Below, in pieces: positions 10,691-20,324 of a stretch of DNA of 64,000 nucleotides (its first letter is position 1; each line of letters starts with the position of its first letter). Below the pieces are notes generated by a model that saw nothing but the letters and a program-made list of their open reading frames with translations, had not been told where the DNA came from and searched no databases. The DNA is taken from the NCBI GenBank assembly GCA_018400295.1, contig JAGYMZ010000011.1, positions 1 through 64,000 of the forward strand, in the 5' to 3' direction. Origin of the DNA: Bacteroidales bacterium. GTDB lineage: Bacteria; Bacteroidota; Bacteroidia; Bacteroidales; B18-G4. Both the position numbers and the translations under genes were made by a program.

Positions 10691-10720
10691 AAAAAACCCC
10701 TCCGTCATGAAGGGGTTTTT
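10691..10720. terminator. Bidirectional intrinsic terminator downstream of groEL
   Basis: aaaaaacccct-tccgtcatg-aaggggttttt hairpin with A/T tracts on both sides. Confidence 0.75.
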
Positions 10721-10744
10721 TATGGTTGGTGATTTTATTCCCTG

Positions 10745-12394
<1,650 letters not shown>

Positions 12395-12533
12395 TCAAAA
12401 ATTTTAATGATTATTTATTTATTGATATTTTTTATGTTTGTTTTTCCATGGTGCCGGCGGTGATGATCGATGCTGACATCCCATGCTGAAGGTGGCGAAT
12501 GACAGGAAACTTTCCCATCATCTGTCCGTGTGT

Positions 12534-12812
12534 TTAAATGATCGCCACTATATCCGATTCCCGCATGATGATATAGTCTTTGCCCTCAAAGTTGATCTCT
12601 GTCCCGGCATATTTTTGATATAAAACCTTGTCGCCAACCTTTACCGTCATTGGCTCATCTTTTTTGCCGGGGCCTGTGGCTGCGATCGTCCCTTTTTGAG
12701 GTTTTTCTTTCGCTGTGTCAGGGATAATGATGCCTCCTGCAGTCTTTTCTTCAGCAGCTGCAGGTTCTAATATTACCCTGTCAGCCAATGGTTTAATGTT
12801 AATTTTTGCCAT
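12534..12812 (-). CDS. groES: Co-chaperonin GroES
   Basis: [36 protein letters not shown]. Confidence 0.98.
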   Translation of the reverse strand: MAKINIKPLADRVILEPAAAEEKTAGGIIIPDTAKEKPQKGTIAATGPGKKDEPMTVKVGDKVLYQKYAGTEINFEGKDYIIMRESDIVAII

Positions 12813-12871
12813 TTTTTTCCAGTTTTTTTTATATTAAACGATTACAATGCCTTGTTCTGACAAAAATGACA

Positions 12872-12889
12872 TGGCATATTTTATGCCAA
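12872..12889 (-). promoter_or_regulatory. Candidate sigma-54-like -24/-12 element, also palindrome TGGCAT-N5-ATGCCA
   Basis: Minus strand TTGGCATAAAATATGCC has GG and GC 12 nt apart, about 60 nt upstream of the groES ATG. Confidence 0.4.
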
Positions 12890-12902
12890 ATCGATAAATA
12901 AA

Positions 12903-12940
12903 AAAAAATGTCAGAACCTTATGACATTCTGACATTTTTT
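12903..12940 (-). terminator. Intrinsic terminator-like hairpin downstream of secG
   Basis: Perfect 14-bp arms AAAAAATGTCAGAA / TTCTGACATTTTTT around a 10-nt loop. Confidence 0.75.
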
Positions 12941-12946
12941 AAACGT

Positions 12947-13288
12947 TTAGTTTTCTTCTTCCTGTGGGGGTGGTAGCTGGTAATCTTCCATCGGTTCGGG
13001 GGTTTGAACGTCGTCGACTTTTTCCTGGATTTCGCTTTGGTTTACTTGTATTCGCTGCCCCCTGGGGATGACGAAAATGGAGGCAAGACTGAAGATCAAC
13101 AAGGCTACTGCCAGGGTCCAGGTGGATTTTTCAAGGAAATCGGCAGTTTTTCTGACGCCCATGTACTGGTTTGAACTGGCAAAATTGGAAGCCAGGCCGC
13201 CTCCTTTGGAATTTTGAACAAGGACCACGAGGATCAGAAGAACACAGGTGATCAGGATAAGTACGGAGATTAATATATATAAACCCAT
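12947..13288 (-). CDS. secG: Preprotein translocase subunit SecG
   Basis: LLILVVLVQNSKGGGLASNF, two TM segments. Confidence 0.93.
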   Translation of the reverse strand: MGLYILISVLILITCVLLILVVLVQNSKGGGLASNFASSNQYMGVRKTADFLEKSTWTLAVALLIFSLASIFVIPRGQRIQVNQSEIQEKVDDVQTPEPMEDYQLPPPQEEEN

Positions 13289-13301
13289 CGTTTTATGTTG
13301 C

Positions 13302-14249
13302 TTAAGCGTTGTTTTTTATTTTTTTAATTCGGGATGCAAAGTAACTGCTTTTTTCCGGATAATTCAAGCTTAATTGCTCAAATATTTCGATCGCTTTGGA
13401 TGTATTGCCCTGTTTCAGGTGAATGTCGGCCAGTGTTTCACTGATGATCTCTTCATTTTCCTCGGTGCTTTTTTTGGCATGTTCAATATCCCCTTCCACA
13501 TCTCCCTGAATTCTTGAGATGCTGGGTTCTTCCCGGATAAATTTTTCGATCAACTCGGATTGTGATTTTTTATCCATTCCGGTGGCCGGCTTCTTTTTGG
13601 GTTCTTTTTTCCTGGTCCGGGATTTGGCGGGTCCACCGGCGGGTGTTTTTTCTGTGGATTGTATTTCTTCCAGTCTTTTTTTCATGATCTCCCGAAGCTT
13701 TTGTGACCGGTCCTCAGGAGCACTTACGGTTTTTTCTTTTGGTTCCTTTGCTGGTTTTTTGCGTTCAGGATCCATTGGTTTCAATCCTTTCTTTTTCTGA
13801 TCCCCGGATATTGGCCTGCTTGCCTTTTCAGTGGGCCTGGCTGCCTTTTCAGTGGATTTGGTTTCCTTTTCAATCGGTTTGGTTTCTTTTTCAATCGGTT
13901 TGCTTGCCTTTTCAGCGGTATCTGGCAGGGGTGTTGCTTTTTCTTTTTGTTTTGGGTCCTTTTCAAGATACGTTTTCCACGACGTATTATTCCTGCCTGA
14001 ATGAAAGCGGTCTTTATCGATCTTTTCGTAGAGATTATCGACCATATGGTTATAACGCGTGTAAGCGTATGCCGCCTGCATGTGCACGTATTTTTGGGAG
14101 GGGTTTAAAAGGGCATATTGCACGTGGTACAATATTTGGGCCATCTGGAAAAAGGGATATTCATGGATGATCTTTTCCAGGTCAGCCATTTCATGTTCAC
14201 TGAAAATGGCTGGCGATTCAAGTTTTCTTGTGATGGCGGTCGCATTCAT
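13302..14249 (-). CDS. TPR-like protein with Lys/Glu-rich repeat linker
   Basis: C-terminal SETLADIHLKQGNTSKAIEIFEQLSLNYPEKSSYFASRIKKI; central KPIEKET repeats. Confidence 0.7.
   Translation of the reverse strand: MNATAITRKLESPAIFSEHEMADLEKIIHEYPFFQMAQILYHVQYALLNPSQKYVHMQAAYAYTRYNHMVDNLYEKIDKDRFHSGRNNTSWKTYLEKDPKQKEKATPLPDTAEKASKPIEKETKPIEKETKSTEKAARPTEKASRPISGDQKKKGLKPMDPERKKPAKEPKEKTVSAPEDRSQKLREIMKKRLEEIQSTEKTPAGGPAKSRTRKKEPKKKPATGMDKKSQSELIEKFIREEPSISRIQGDVEGDIEHAKKSTEENEEIISETLADIHLKQGNTSKAIEIFEQLSLNYPEKSSYFASRIKKIKNNA
13809..13919 (-). repeat. Degenerate 21-bp tandem repeat encoding KPIEKET-type heptads
   Basis: KPIEKET-KPIEKET-KSTEKAA-RPTEKAS-RPI. Confidence 0.8.
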
Positions 14250-14259
14250 ATGTATCAGA

Positions 14260-14793
14260 TTACCAGTTTACTACTGCTTTGTTAAAAACATCCTCAACCA
14301 GCATGTCATTTATTTCACCGATAAGGGTTTCCTGTACGGTCGACAGGTTCTGGCTGCTGGGAAAATCTTCGTACCTTGAGAAGGTGGTTTCGTAATTTTT
14401 GGATTCGTCGAAGGTATTGGTATAACGAACCTTTATGGCGATCGTAAGCCTGTTCAGAGCAGCGGTCTGATTGCCCTGTATGGCCACCGGTTTGGTGCTG
14501 TAATCGGTAATGGCCCCCTCCAGCCGCAGGTCTCCACCGCTTTCCACCAGGGTCAGGTTTGTTTCAGAAGCGAATTTGTCTTTCAGGGCATTGGTAAAAT
14601 TCTCGCTCAGGGAAGGTTCGATCAATTGTGCATTGTTGGGGAAGCGTTGGATGGAGATGGTTTTTACTTCCGGTGATATGGATGCGCCGGTAAGTGAATA
14701 TACACCGCAAGCATTCAGGATGCCTGCCAGCAAGGCCAGTGCCAATATATGTAATGTTATGTTGCTGCGCATGATGGATTTTCCGGTATGCAT
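14260..14793 (-). CDS. lptE: LptE-like LPS assembly lipoprotein
   Basis: Lipobox LLAGILNACGVYSLTGASISPEVKTISIQRFPN, characteristic of Bacteroidota LptE; internal ATG at 14772 plausible. Confidence 0.85.
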   Translation of the reverse strand: MHTGKSIMRSNITLHILALALLAGILNACGVYSLTGASISPEVKTISIQRFPNNAQLIEPSLSENFTNALKDKFASETNLTLVESGGDLRLEGAITDYSTKPVAIQGNQTAALNRLTIAIKVRYTNTFDESKNYETTFSRYEDFPSSQNLSTVQETLIGEINDMLVEDVFNKAVVNW

Positions 14794-14796
14794 TGA

Positions 14797-16026
14797 TCAA
14801 ATGTCGTATTCTTTTATTTTCCGGTACAATGTGCGTTCAGAGATCCCAAGTTCGTGAGCGGCATCCTTTCTTTTACCATGATGCTTGTCGAGCGCCTTTT
14901 TGATCAGCTCCTTTTCCTTTTTTTGCAGGGAAAGGGATTCGTCCAGGATCTCAGATTCTTCGATAGGCGCGTTGTATCCGTTGTCGGAAGCCTCTGGTTT
15001 GATTTCCACACCTTCGGAAAAACCTGAAAGGTCATCCGTATTGGAATCCAATTGTTTCAGGAGCCTGTAATTGCTTTCCAGTTGTTCTTCTCCCTCGCCG
15101 CGGTCTTTAATGATCTGTCCGACCACCGATTTCAGGTCATTGATGTCTTTTTTCATGTCAAACAGGACTTTGTACAACAAGTCCCGTTCCGAAAAGGACG
15201 TCTCTTCATCCGATTTTTTATACAAGACCGGCAAATCGTTATAACGTGTTTGCGGCAAATAACTTCTGAGTGTATTGGCAGAAATGTCCCTGTTTTCCTC
15301 GATGATGGATATTTGTTCGGTCAGGTTTTTCAATTGCCTGATGTTGCCCGGCCACCTGTAATTCATCAGTTCTTCCCTGGCTTCCTCACTAAGCTGCAGG
15401 GGGGGCATTCTGTATTTTTCGGCAAAGTCGGCAGAGAATTTCCGGAACAATAAATAAATGTCTTCTTTTCTTCGCCGGAGTGGCGGTATGATAATGGGCA
15501 CCGTATTTAGTCTGTAAAAGAGGTCCTGGCGAAACTTACCCTTTTGGATGGCTTCGGATATGTCGATGTTGGTGGCGGCCACCACACGAACATTCGTTTT
15601 AACGACTTTTGAAGAGCCCACTTTGAGGAATTCACCGGATTCCAGCACTCTTAAAAGGCGTACCTGGGTGGAAAGGGGCAGCTCTGATACTTCGTCCAGA
15701 AAAATGGTCCCTCCGTCGGCGACTTCGAAATATCCTTTGCGGGCTTCATGCGCTCCGGTAAACGATCCTTTTTCATGTCCGAAGAGCTCACTGTCAATGG
15801 TGCCTTCGGGTATTGCCCCGCAGTTCACTGCGATGTACGCCCCATGCTTGCGGGCACTCATCTGGTGTATGATCTTTGGGAAAGATTCCTTGCCCACACC
15901 GCTTTCCCCCTGCACCAATACGGTGAGGTCAGTAGATGCCACCTGCACCGCAACTTCGATCGCCCTGGTCAGCTGCGGTGAATTGCCAATAATACCAAAC
16001 CGTTGTTTTATGGTTTGTATTTCCAT
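14797..16026 (-). CDS. Sigma-54-dependent transcriptional activator without receiver domain
   Basis: GESGVGKE Walker A, GSFTGAHE (GAFTGA-type loop), Fis-type HTH DAAHELGISERTLYRKI. Confidence 0.92.
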   Translation of the reverse strand: MEIQTIKQRFGIIGNSPQLTRAIEVAVQVASTDLTVLVQGESGVGKESFPKIIHQMSARKHGAYIAVNCGAIPEGTIDSELFGHEKGSFTGAHEARKGYFEVADGGTIFLDEVSELPLSTQVRLLRVLESGEFLKVGSSKVVKTNVRVVAATNIDISEAIQKGKFRQDLFYRLNTVPIIIPPLRRRKEDIYLLFRKFSADFAEKYRMPPLQLSEEAREELMNYRWPGNIRQLKNLTEQISIIEENRDISANTLRSYLPQTRYNDLPVLYKKSDEETSFSERDLLYKVLFDMKKDINDLKSVVGQIIKDRGEGEEQLESNYRLLKQLDSNTDDLSGFSEGVEIKPEASDNGYNAPIEESEILDESLSLQKKEKELIKKALDKHHGKRKDAAHELGISERTLYRKIKEYDI

Positions 16027-16062
16027 AACGTTATGCTTCGATGTCTGTCTCTGATATCCTCA

Positions 16063-16078
16063 TGTGTAAAGTTACACA
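16063..16078. promoter_or_regulatory. Palindrome TGTGTAA-AG-TTACACA upstream of the sigma-54 activator gene
   Basis: Perfect 7-bp arms, 2-bp spacer, about 37 bp before the start codon; the minus strand also reads TAACTTTA. Confidence 0.4.
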
Positions 16079-16133
16079 AAATTGATTTACCCGGGAAAAC
16101 CGTAACGGATATCGGCGGATAAATATTGCCGGG

Positions 16134-17789
16134 TTAGCTTCCGTTGCGGACCTCTTTTTTGATCCGTTGAATATGGCCTCTTCCCAGGGCTTTCACTTCA
16201 CATCCGAGGCTAAAATACGTACGGATCTCTTCATCGTTCAGGATCCCGAAACAATCAATGATGGCCAGGGGTCCACCGGCCCATTCTACGATCTGCCTGG
16301 GGTCGAGGTGGATATAAGGTGCATGGGGAACGGCCAGGATCATGACTTCCGCTCCGTTTAAGGATGCCTTCAGATCTTTTTGAACCCTTGCTTCTTTAAG
16401 GTGTTCCTGATTCCGGAAAAACCTTTTCCAGGATTTGCCCGGGGCCGGGTATTCATCCTGATTTTCCAATTCATACCAGTGTTCCACATAGGGGTCGTGT
16501 ATGCGTATCTCGGCGCCCATTTCAACAAGCTTTCTCACCACCAGTTCGCTGCCGCTGTAGCGTGTGTCTCCCACATCCTGGCGGTAACTGGCCCCGCATA
16601 ACAAGACATCCGATCCTGCAATGTAACGCGACATATTTCTCAGGGCATCACGGGTAAGGCCTGCAACATGCAATGCCCTTGTGTCATTAATGTCAATGGC
16701 TTCGGGAGTGATGCGGAAAATATTGTCCCCATCTTCGAAGCCAAGAATATGCTTATAAGACCAGTAACCAAGTCCCCCGTCCTTGGGCAGGCAATAACCT
16801 CCGATCCCGGGTCCGGGAAAGATTATGTTGCTGTGGGTTGGCCGCATTTTTATGGCATTGATCACCTTGATGAGGTCCACGCCGTTGCGTTCCGAAAAAA
16901 GGCTCCATTCGTTAAGGAAGGCCAGTATGCTGGCACGGTAAGTGTTTTCCACGATCTTGGTGGTTTCGGATTCGATCGGCCTGTCCATGACCGTGAGTGG
17001 ATACTCTTTGGTATTCAGTACTTCGTGGAGGAATTTTTCCACCCGGATGCGGGCTTTCTCATCGCAACCGGAACAGACGCGCCAGAAATCCCGGATACTG
17101 GCAACGTATTCCTTTCCAGGCATAACCCGTTCAAAACTATGGGCGAGCAAGGGTGTCTGTTGCATGTTCCTTTTTCGGAATTCCTTTTTCAGGATGGGCC
17201 ATGCGACAAATTCCGTCGTTCCGGGTGCAACGGTCGTTTCTATGAGCACCAATGCCGAATGGGGTATCTTGCTCCCAATGGTTTTCAGGGTGGCATCCAG
17301 CGCGGCCATGTCTGCTTCACCGTTGCGCATATTGCCAAGATCATTTTTGGTGTAGTCGCATTGTACGTCTACAACAACGACATCCGCCAGTTTCAGGCAA
17401 TCGCTGTTATAGGTCGCGATCAATGTCTTTTCTTCGTTGACGGTGCGGCGGATCAATTGATCCACTTGCGGATCTTCGGCCTTGACCGGAGACCGGCCCT
17501 CGTTCAGAACGGGTATTTTCCAATAGCTCCGTACACTGGGCCGCTGGCAACCAATGACAAATTTTGTATAATTCCCTTTCTCATTTTTTGTGTCTGCAAT
17601 GATGGCAGCCATAACGGCACCAACAAAGCCGACCCCCATAACCACCACGATTTCTTTTCCCTCTATCCGGGCCTGGTCTGCCAGGCGTTTAATCCGTTCA
17701 TATTCGGGCGCAAATTCCCCCGCTTGGGGTATCGGGAATTTTTTTCCTTCCGGACTTACTGAATATTTTTTTTCCTGCTCCATATTCAT
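16134..17789 (-). CDS. Nucleotide sugar dehydrogenase (UDP-glucose/GDP-mannose dehydrogenase family)
   Basis: VVMGVGFVGAVMAAI, ETTVAPGTTE, GPGIGGYCLPKD motifs. Confidence 0.92.
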   Translation of the reverse strand: MNMEQEKKYSVSPEGKKFPIPQAGEFAPEYERIKRLADQARIEGKEIVVVMGVGFVGAVMAAIIADTKNEKGNYTKFVIGCQRPSVRSYWKIPVLNEGRSPVKAEDPQVDQLIRRTVNEEKTLIATYNSDCLKLADVVVVDVQCDYTKNDLGNMRNGEADMAALDATLKTIGSKIPHSALVLIETTVAPGTTEFVAWPILKKEFRKRNMQQTPLLAHSFERVMPGKEYVASIRDFWRVCSGCDEKARIRVEKFLHEVLNTKEYPLTVMDRPIESETTKIVENTYRASILAFLNEWSLFSERNGVDLIKVINAIKMRPTHSNIIFPGPGIGGYCLPKDGGLGYWSYKHILGFEDGDNIFRITPEAIDINDTRALHVAGLTRDALRNMSRYIAGSDVLLCGASYRQDVGDTRYSGSELVVRKLVEMGAEIRIHDPYVEHWYELENQDEYPAPGKSWKRFFRNQEHLKEARVQKDLKASLNGAEVMILAVPHAPYIHLDPRQIVEWAGGPLAIIDCFGILNDEEIRTYFSLGCEVKALGRGHIQRIKKEVRNGS

Positions 17790-17816
17790 GCTTATTAATG
17801 CTTGGTTGTGGGGTTG

Positions 17817-20279
17817 TTAACGGATTTGCGCCCCTGTTTCTTTTTCCAGTGCTTTCAGGGCTTTGTTGATCAATGCATCAACCATTTTATCGGTGAGGGT
17901 TTTTCTGGTGTCCTGCATGATGATGTTCACCGCATAGGATTTCTTTCCCTTCTCCAGCTTATCTCCCTCGTAAACATCGAACAGGCCCACGGATTTGATA
18001 AGATCCTTGCCTGTGTTCAGTATGATGTCCCGGAGGGTTTTAAATGTTATGTGGTCGTCCACCAGCAAAGCCAGGTCCCTTCTTACCTCCGGGAATTTTG
18101 GTATTTCCCGGTAATACAGAGGGTCCGGGAGCATGGATCCCATCATCCGGTCCCAATGGATCTCCCCATAATATACGGCCTGTTTTATGCCGGCATATTG
18201 GGTGATGGTGTCGGAAAGCCTGCCAAATTCCGCAAGGGTCTTGTTATTGAGTGTATATCGGAGGGAGTAGGCATATTTCTCCGAAGGATTTTCGGTGCCG
18301 GCGTTGAGGGGCCCTTGCAGTTTTATGCGGTCAAAGATCCGGTTGATGTATGATTTAAGGAAATAAAAGTCGCTTTTATCAGCCGGTGTATTCCAGCTCT
18401 CCGGGTTTTTTCTTCCTGAAACCGCAAGGCTTAAAAAGGCATTTTCCTGGTATTTTTCCAATGGGTCCGTATGTTCCTTTTTCTCAGGCCTAACCCGGTA
18501 CACGTTGCCGAACTCAAATAACTTCAGGTCATGTATTTGCCTGTTTTGATTGTACAGGATGGTTTCCAGGATGCCAAAGAGGAGGGATTGCCGCATCACA
18601 TTCAGGTCTGAGCTTAAAGGATTATAAATGACTGCGTTATGGTCAGGATCGAAACCCGGGAGTTTTTCTGTGTATGCGGAGCGTGTCAGGGAGTTGTTCA
18701 TGACTTCCGCAAATCCGTTATTGCTCAAAAAATCGGATACGATGTTTTGCATCTTCCCGCGATCAGGCTTTTCAGCGTGCGAAAGGGAAGCATGCAATTT
18801 TTCTCCTGTACGGATATTATTATAGCCGTATATCCTCAGTATTTCCTCAACCACATCGGCTTCGCGCCGGACGTCATGCCGGAAAGTGGGTATCCGGACA
18901 TCCATAACCCTGCCTTTTTGTCTGACTATTTTTATTTCGAGATCGTTAAGAATGCCTGTTACGGTGTCTTTATCCAGTTTTTGTCCGATGAGGGTGTTTA
19001 TCCTGTCCAGGTTGATGCTTACAGTCCAGGGATCAACAGGGTTCGGATAAACGTCCACAACATCTGAAGTGATCTCCCCGCCGGAAATTTCCCGGATCAT
19101 CATGGCTGCCCTTTTCAGTGCATAGATCGTCATGTTCGGGTCAGCACCACGTTCGAAACGGAAGGAAGCATCGGTTTGCAGGCCATGGTGCCGGGATGTT
19201 TTTCTGATGTGGAATGGATCAAAATATGCACTTTCGATGAAAACATTTCGTGTTTTTTCGTTCACCCCGGAGCCAATGCCTCCGAACACCCCTGCGATGC
19301 ACATGCCCTCCGAGCTGTCGCAGATCATGAGGTCCTGCTCCAGCAACCTGCGTTCTTCTTCATCCAGGGAAATGAATTTTTCCCCTTTGCGGGCTTTGCG
19401 AACAACGATCTTATCACCCCGGATCTTGTCGGCATCAAAGGCATGGAGGGGATGTCCGGTTTCCATGAGCACAAAATTGGTCACATCGACCACATTATTG
19501 ATGGGCCGGATGCCGATGGCATTCAGGGAATTTTTCAACCACGAAGGCGATTCTTTTACCGCAACGTTCATCATGGTAAGCCCGCTGTATCGCGGGCATG
19601 CTTCAATGTCCTCCACCGCCACATCTATGCGTTTCTTTAGTTCATCTATCGAAAATCCCTCCACAGAAGGCTTTTTTAGTTTCAACCCGGTTTTTTTCTG
19701 CTGGTTCAGAGAAGCGACGATGTCCCGTGCGACACCCATATGTGCCGTGGCATCCGTCCGGTTGGGGGTGAGGCCTATTTCGAAGATCCAATCCTGTTTA
19801 ATGTCGAAATATTCCCGTGCGGGGGTTCCCACCGGGGTGTCTTCATCCAATACCATGATGCCCTCGTGGGAAGAACCCAGGCCCACTTCATCCTCCGCAC
19901 ATATCATGCCTTCAGATAATTGCCCGCGTATTTTTGCTTTCTTGATTTCCAATGTTTCATCCCCGGTATAGAGTGTTGTACCCACGGTGGCCACAACGAC
20001 TTTCTGTCCTTCGGCCACGTTGGGTGCGCCGCAAACGATCGGAAGCGGCCGGCCGGTTCCGATATCCACTGTGGTTAAGCTAAGCCTGTCTGCATTGGGG
20101 TGTTTTTCACAATGGAGTACTTTACCGGTCACGATCCCTTCCATGCCTCCTTTGACGGAGTCATATTTTTCCAGACCTTCAACTTCCAGTCCGCTGTTGG
20201 TAAGTATTTCCGCTATTTCCTGTGGTGTATAATCCGCTATATCTACATAATGCTTTAACCAGTTGTAAGATATCTTCAT
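17817..20279 (-). CDS. pheT: Phenylalanyl-tRNA synthetase beta subunit
   Basis: MKISYNWLKHYVDI, tRNA-binding domain, B3/B4, B5 and FDX-ACB domains. Confidence 0.98.
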   Translation of the reverse strand: MKISYNWLKHYVDIADYTPQEIAEILTNSGLEVEGLEKYDSVKGGMEGIVTGKVLHCEKHPNADRLSLTTVDIGTGRPLPIVCGAPNVAEGQKVVVATVGTTLYTGDETLEIKKAKIRGQLSEGMICAEDEVGLGSSHEGIMVLDEDTPVGTPAREYFDIKQDWIFEIGLTPNRTDATAHMGVARDIVASLNQQKKTGLKLKKPSVEGFSIDELKKRIDVAVEDIEACPRYSGLTMMNVAVKESPSWLKNSLNAIGIRPINNVVDVTNFVLMETGHPLHAFDADKIRGDKIVVRKARKGEKFISLDEEERRLLEQDLMICDSSEGMCIAGVFGGIGSGVNEKTRNVFIESAYFDPFHIRKTSRHHGLQTDASFRFERGADPNMTIYALKRAAMMIREISGGEITSDVVDVYPNPVDPWTVSINLDRINTLIGQKLDKDTVTGILNDLEIKIVRQKGRVMDVRIPTFRHDVRREADVVEEILRIYGYNNIRTGEKLHASLSHAEKPDRGKMQNIVSDFLSNNGFAEVMNNSLTRSAYTEKLPGFDPDHNAVIYNPLSSDLNVMRQSLLFGILETILYNQNRQIHDLKLFEFGNVYRVRPEKKEHTDPLEKYQENAFLSLAVSGRKNPESWNTPADKSDFYFLKSYINRIFDRIKLQGPLNAGTENPSEKYAYSLRYTLNNKTLAEFGRLSDTITQYAGIKQAVYYGEIHWDRMMGSMLPDPLYYREIPKFPEVRRDLALLVDDHITFKTLRDIILNTGKDLIKSVGLFDVYEGDKLEKGKKSYAVNIIMQDTRKTLTDKMVDALINKALKALEKETGAQIR

Positions 20280-20324
20280 AGCGCGTGTTTTTATACGGGC
20301 AAAAGTAATGATTTTAATCTGTTC

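Noticed and set aside
16668-17762. 364-aa plus-strand ORF opposite the nucleotide-sugar dehydrogenase
   Set aside because: Fully antisense to a clearly conserved gene; typical mirror frame
19132-19971. 279-aa plus-strand ORF opposite pheT
   Set aside because: Antisense shadow, Ser/Arg/Pro-rich without domain
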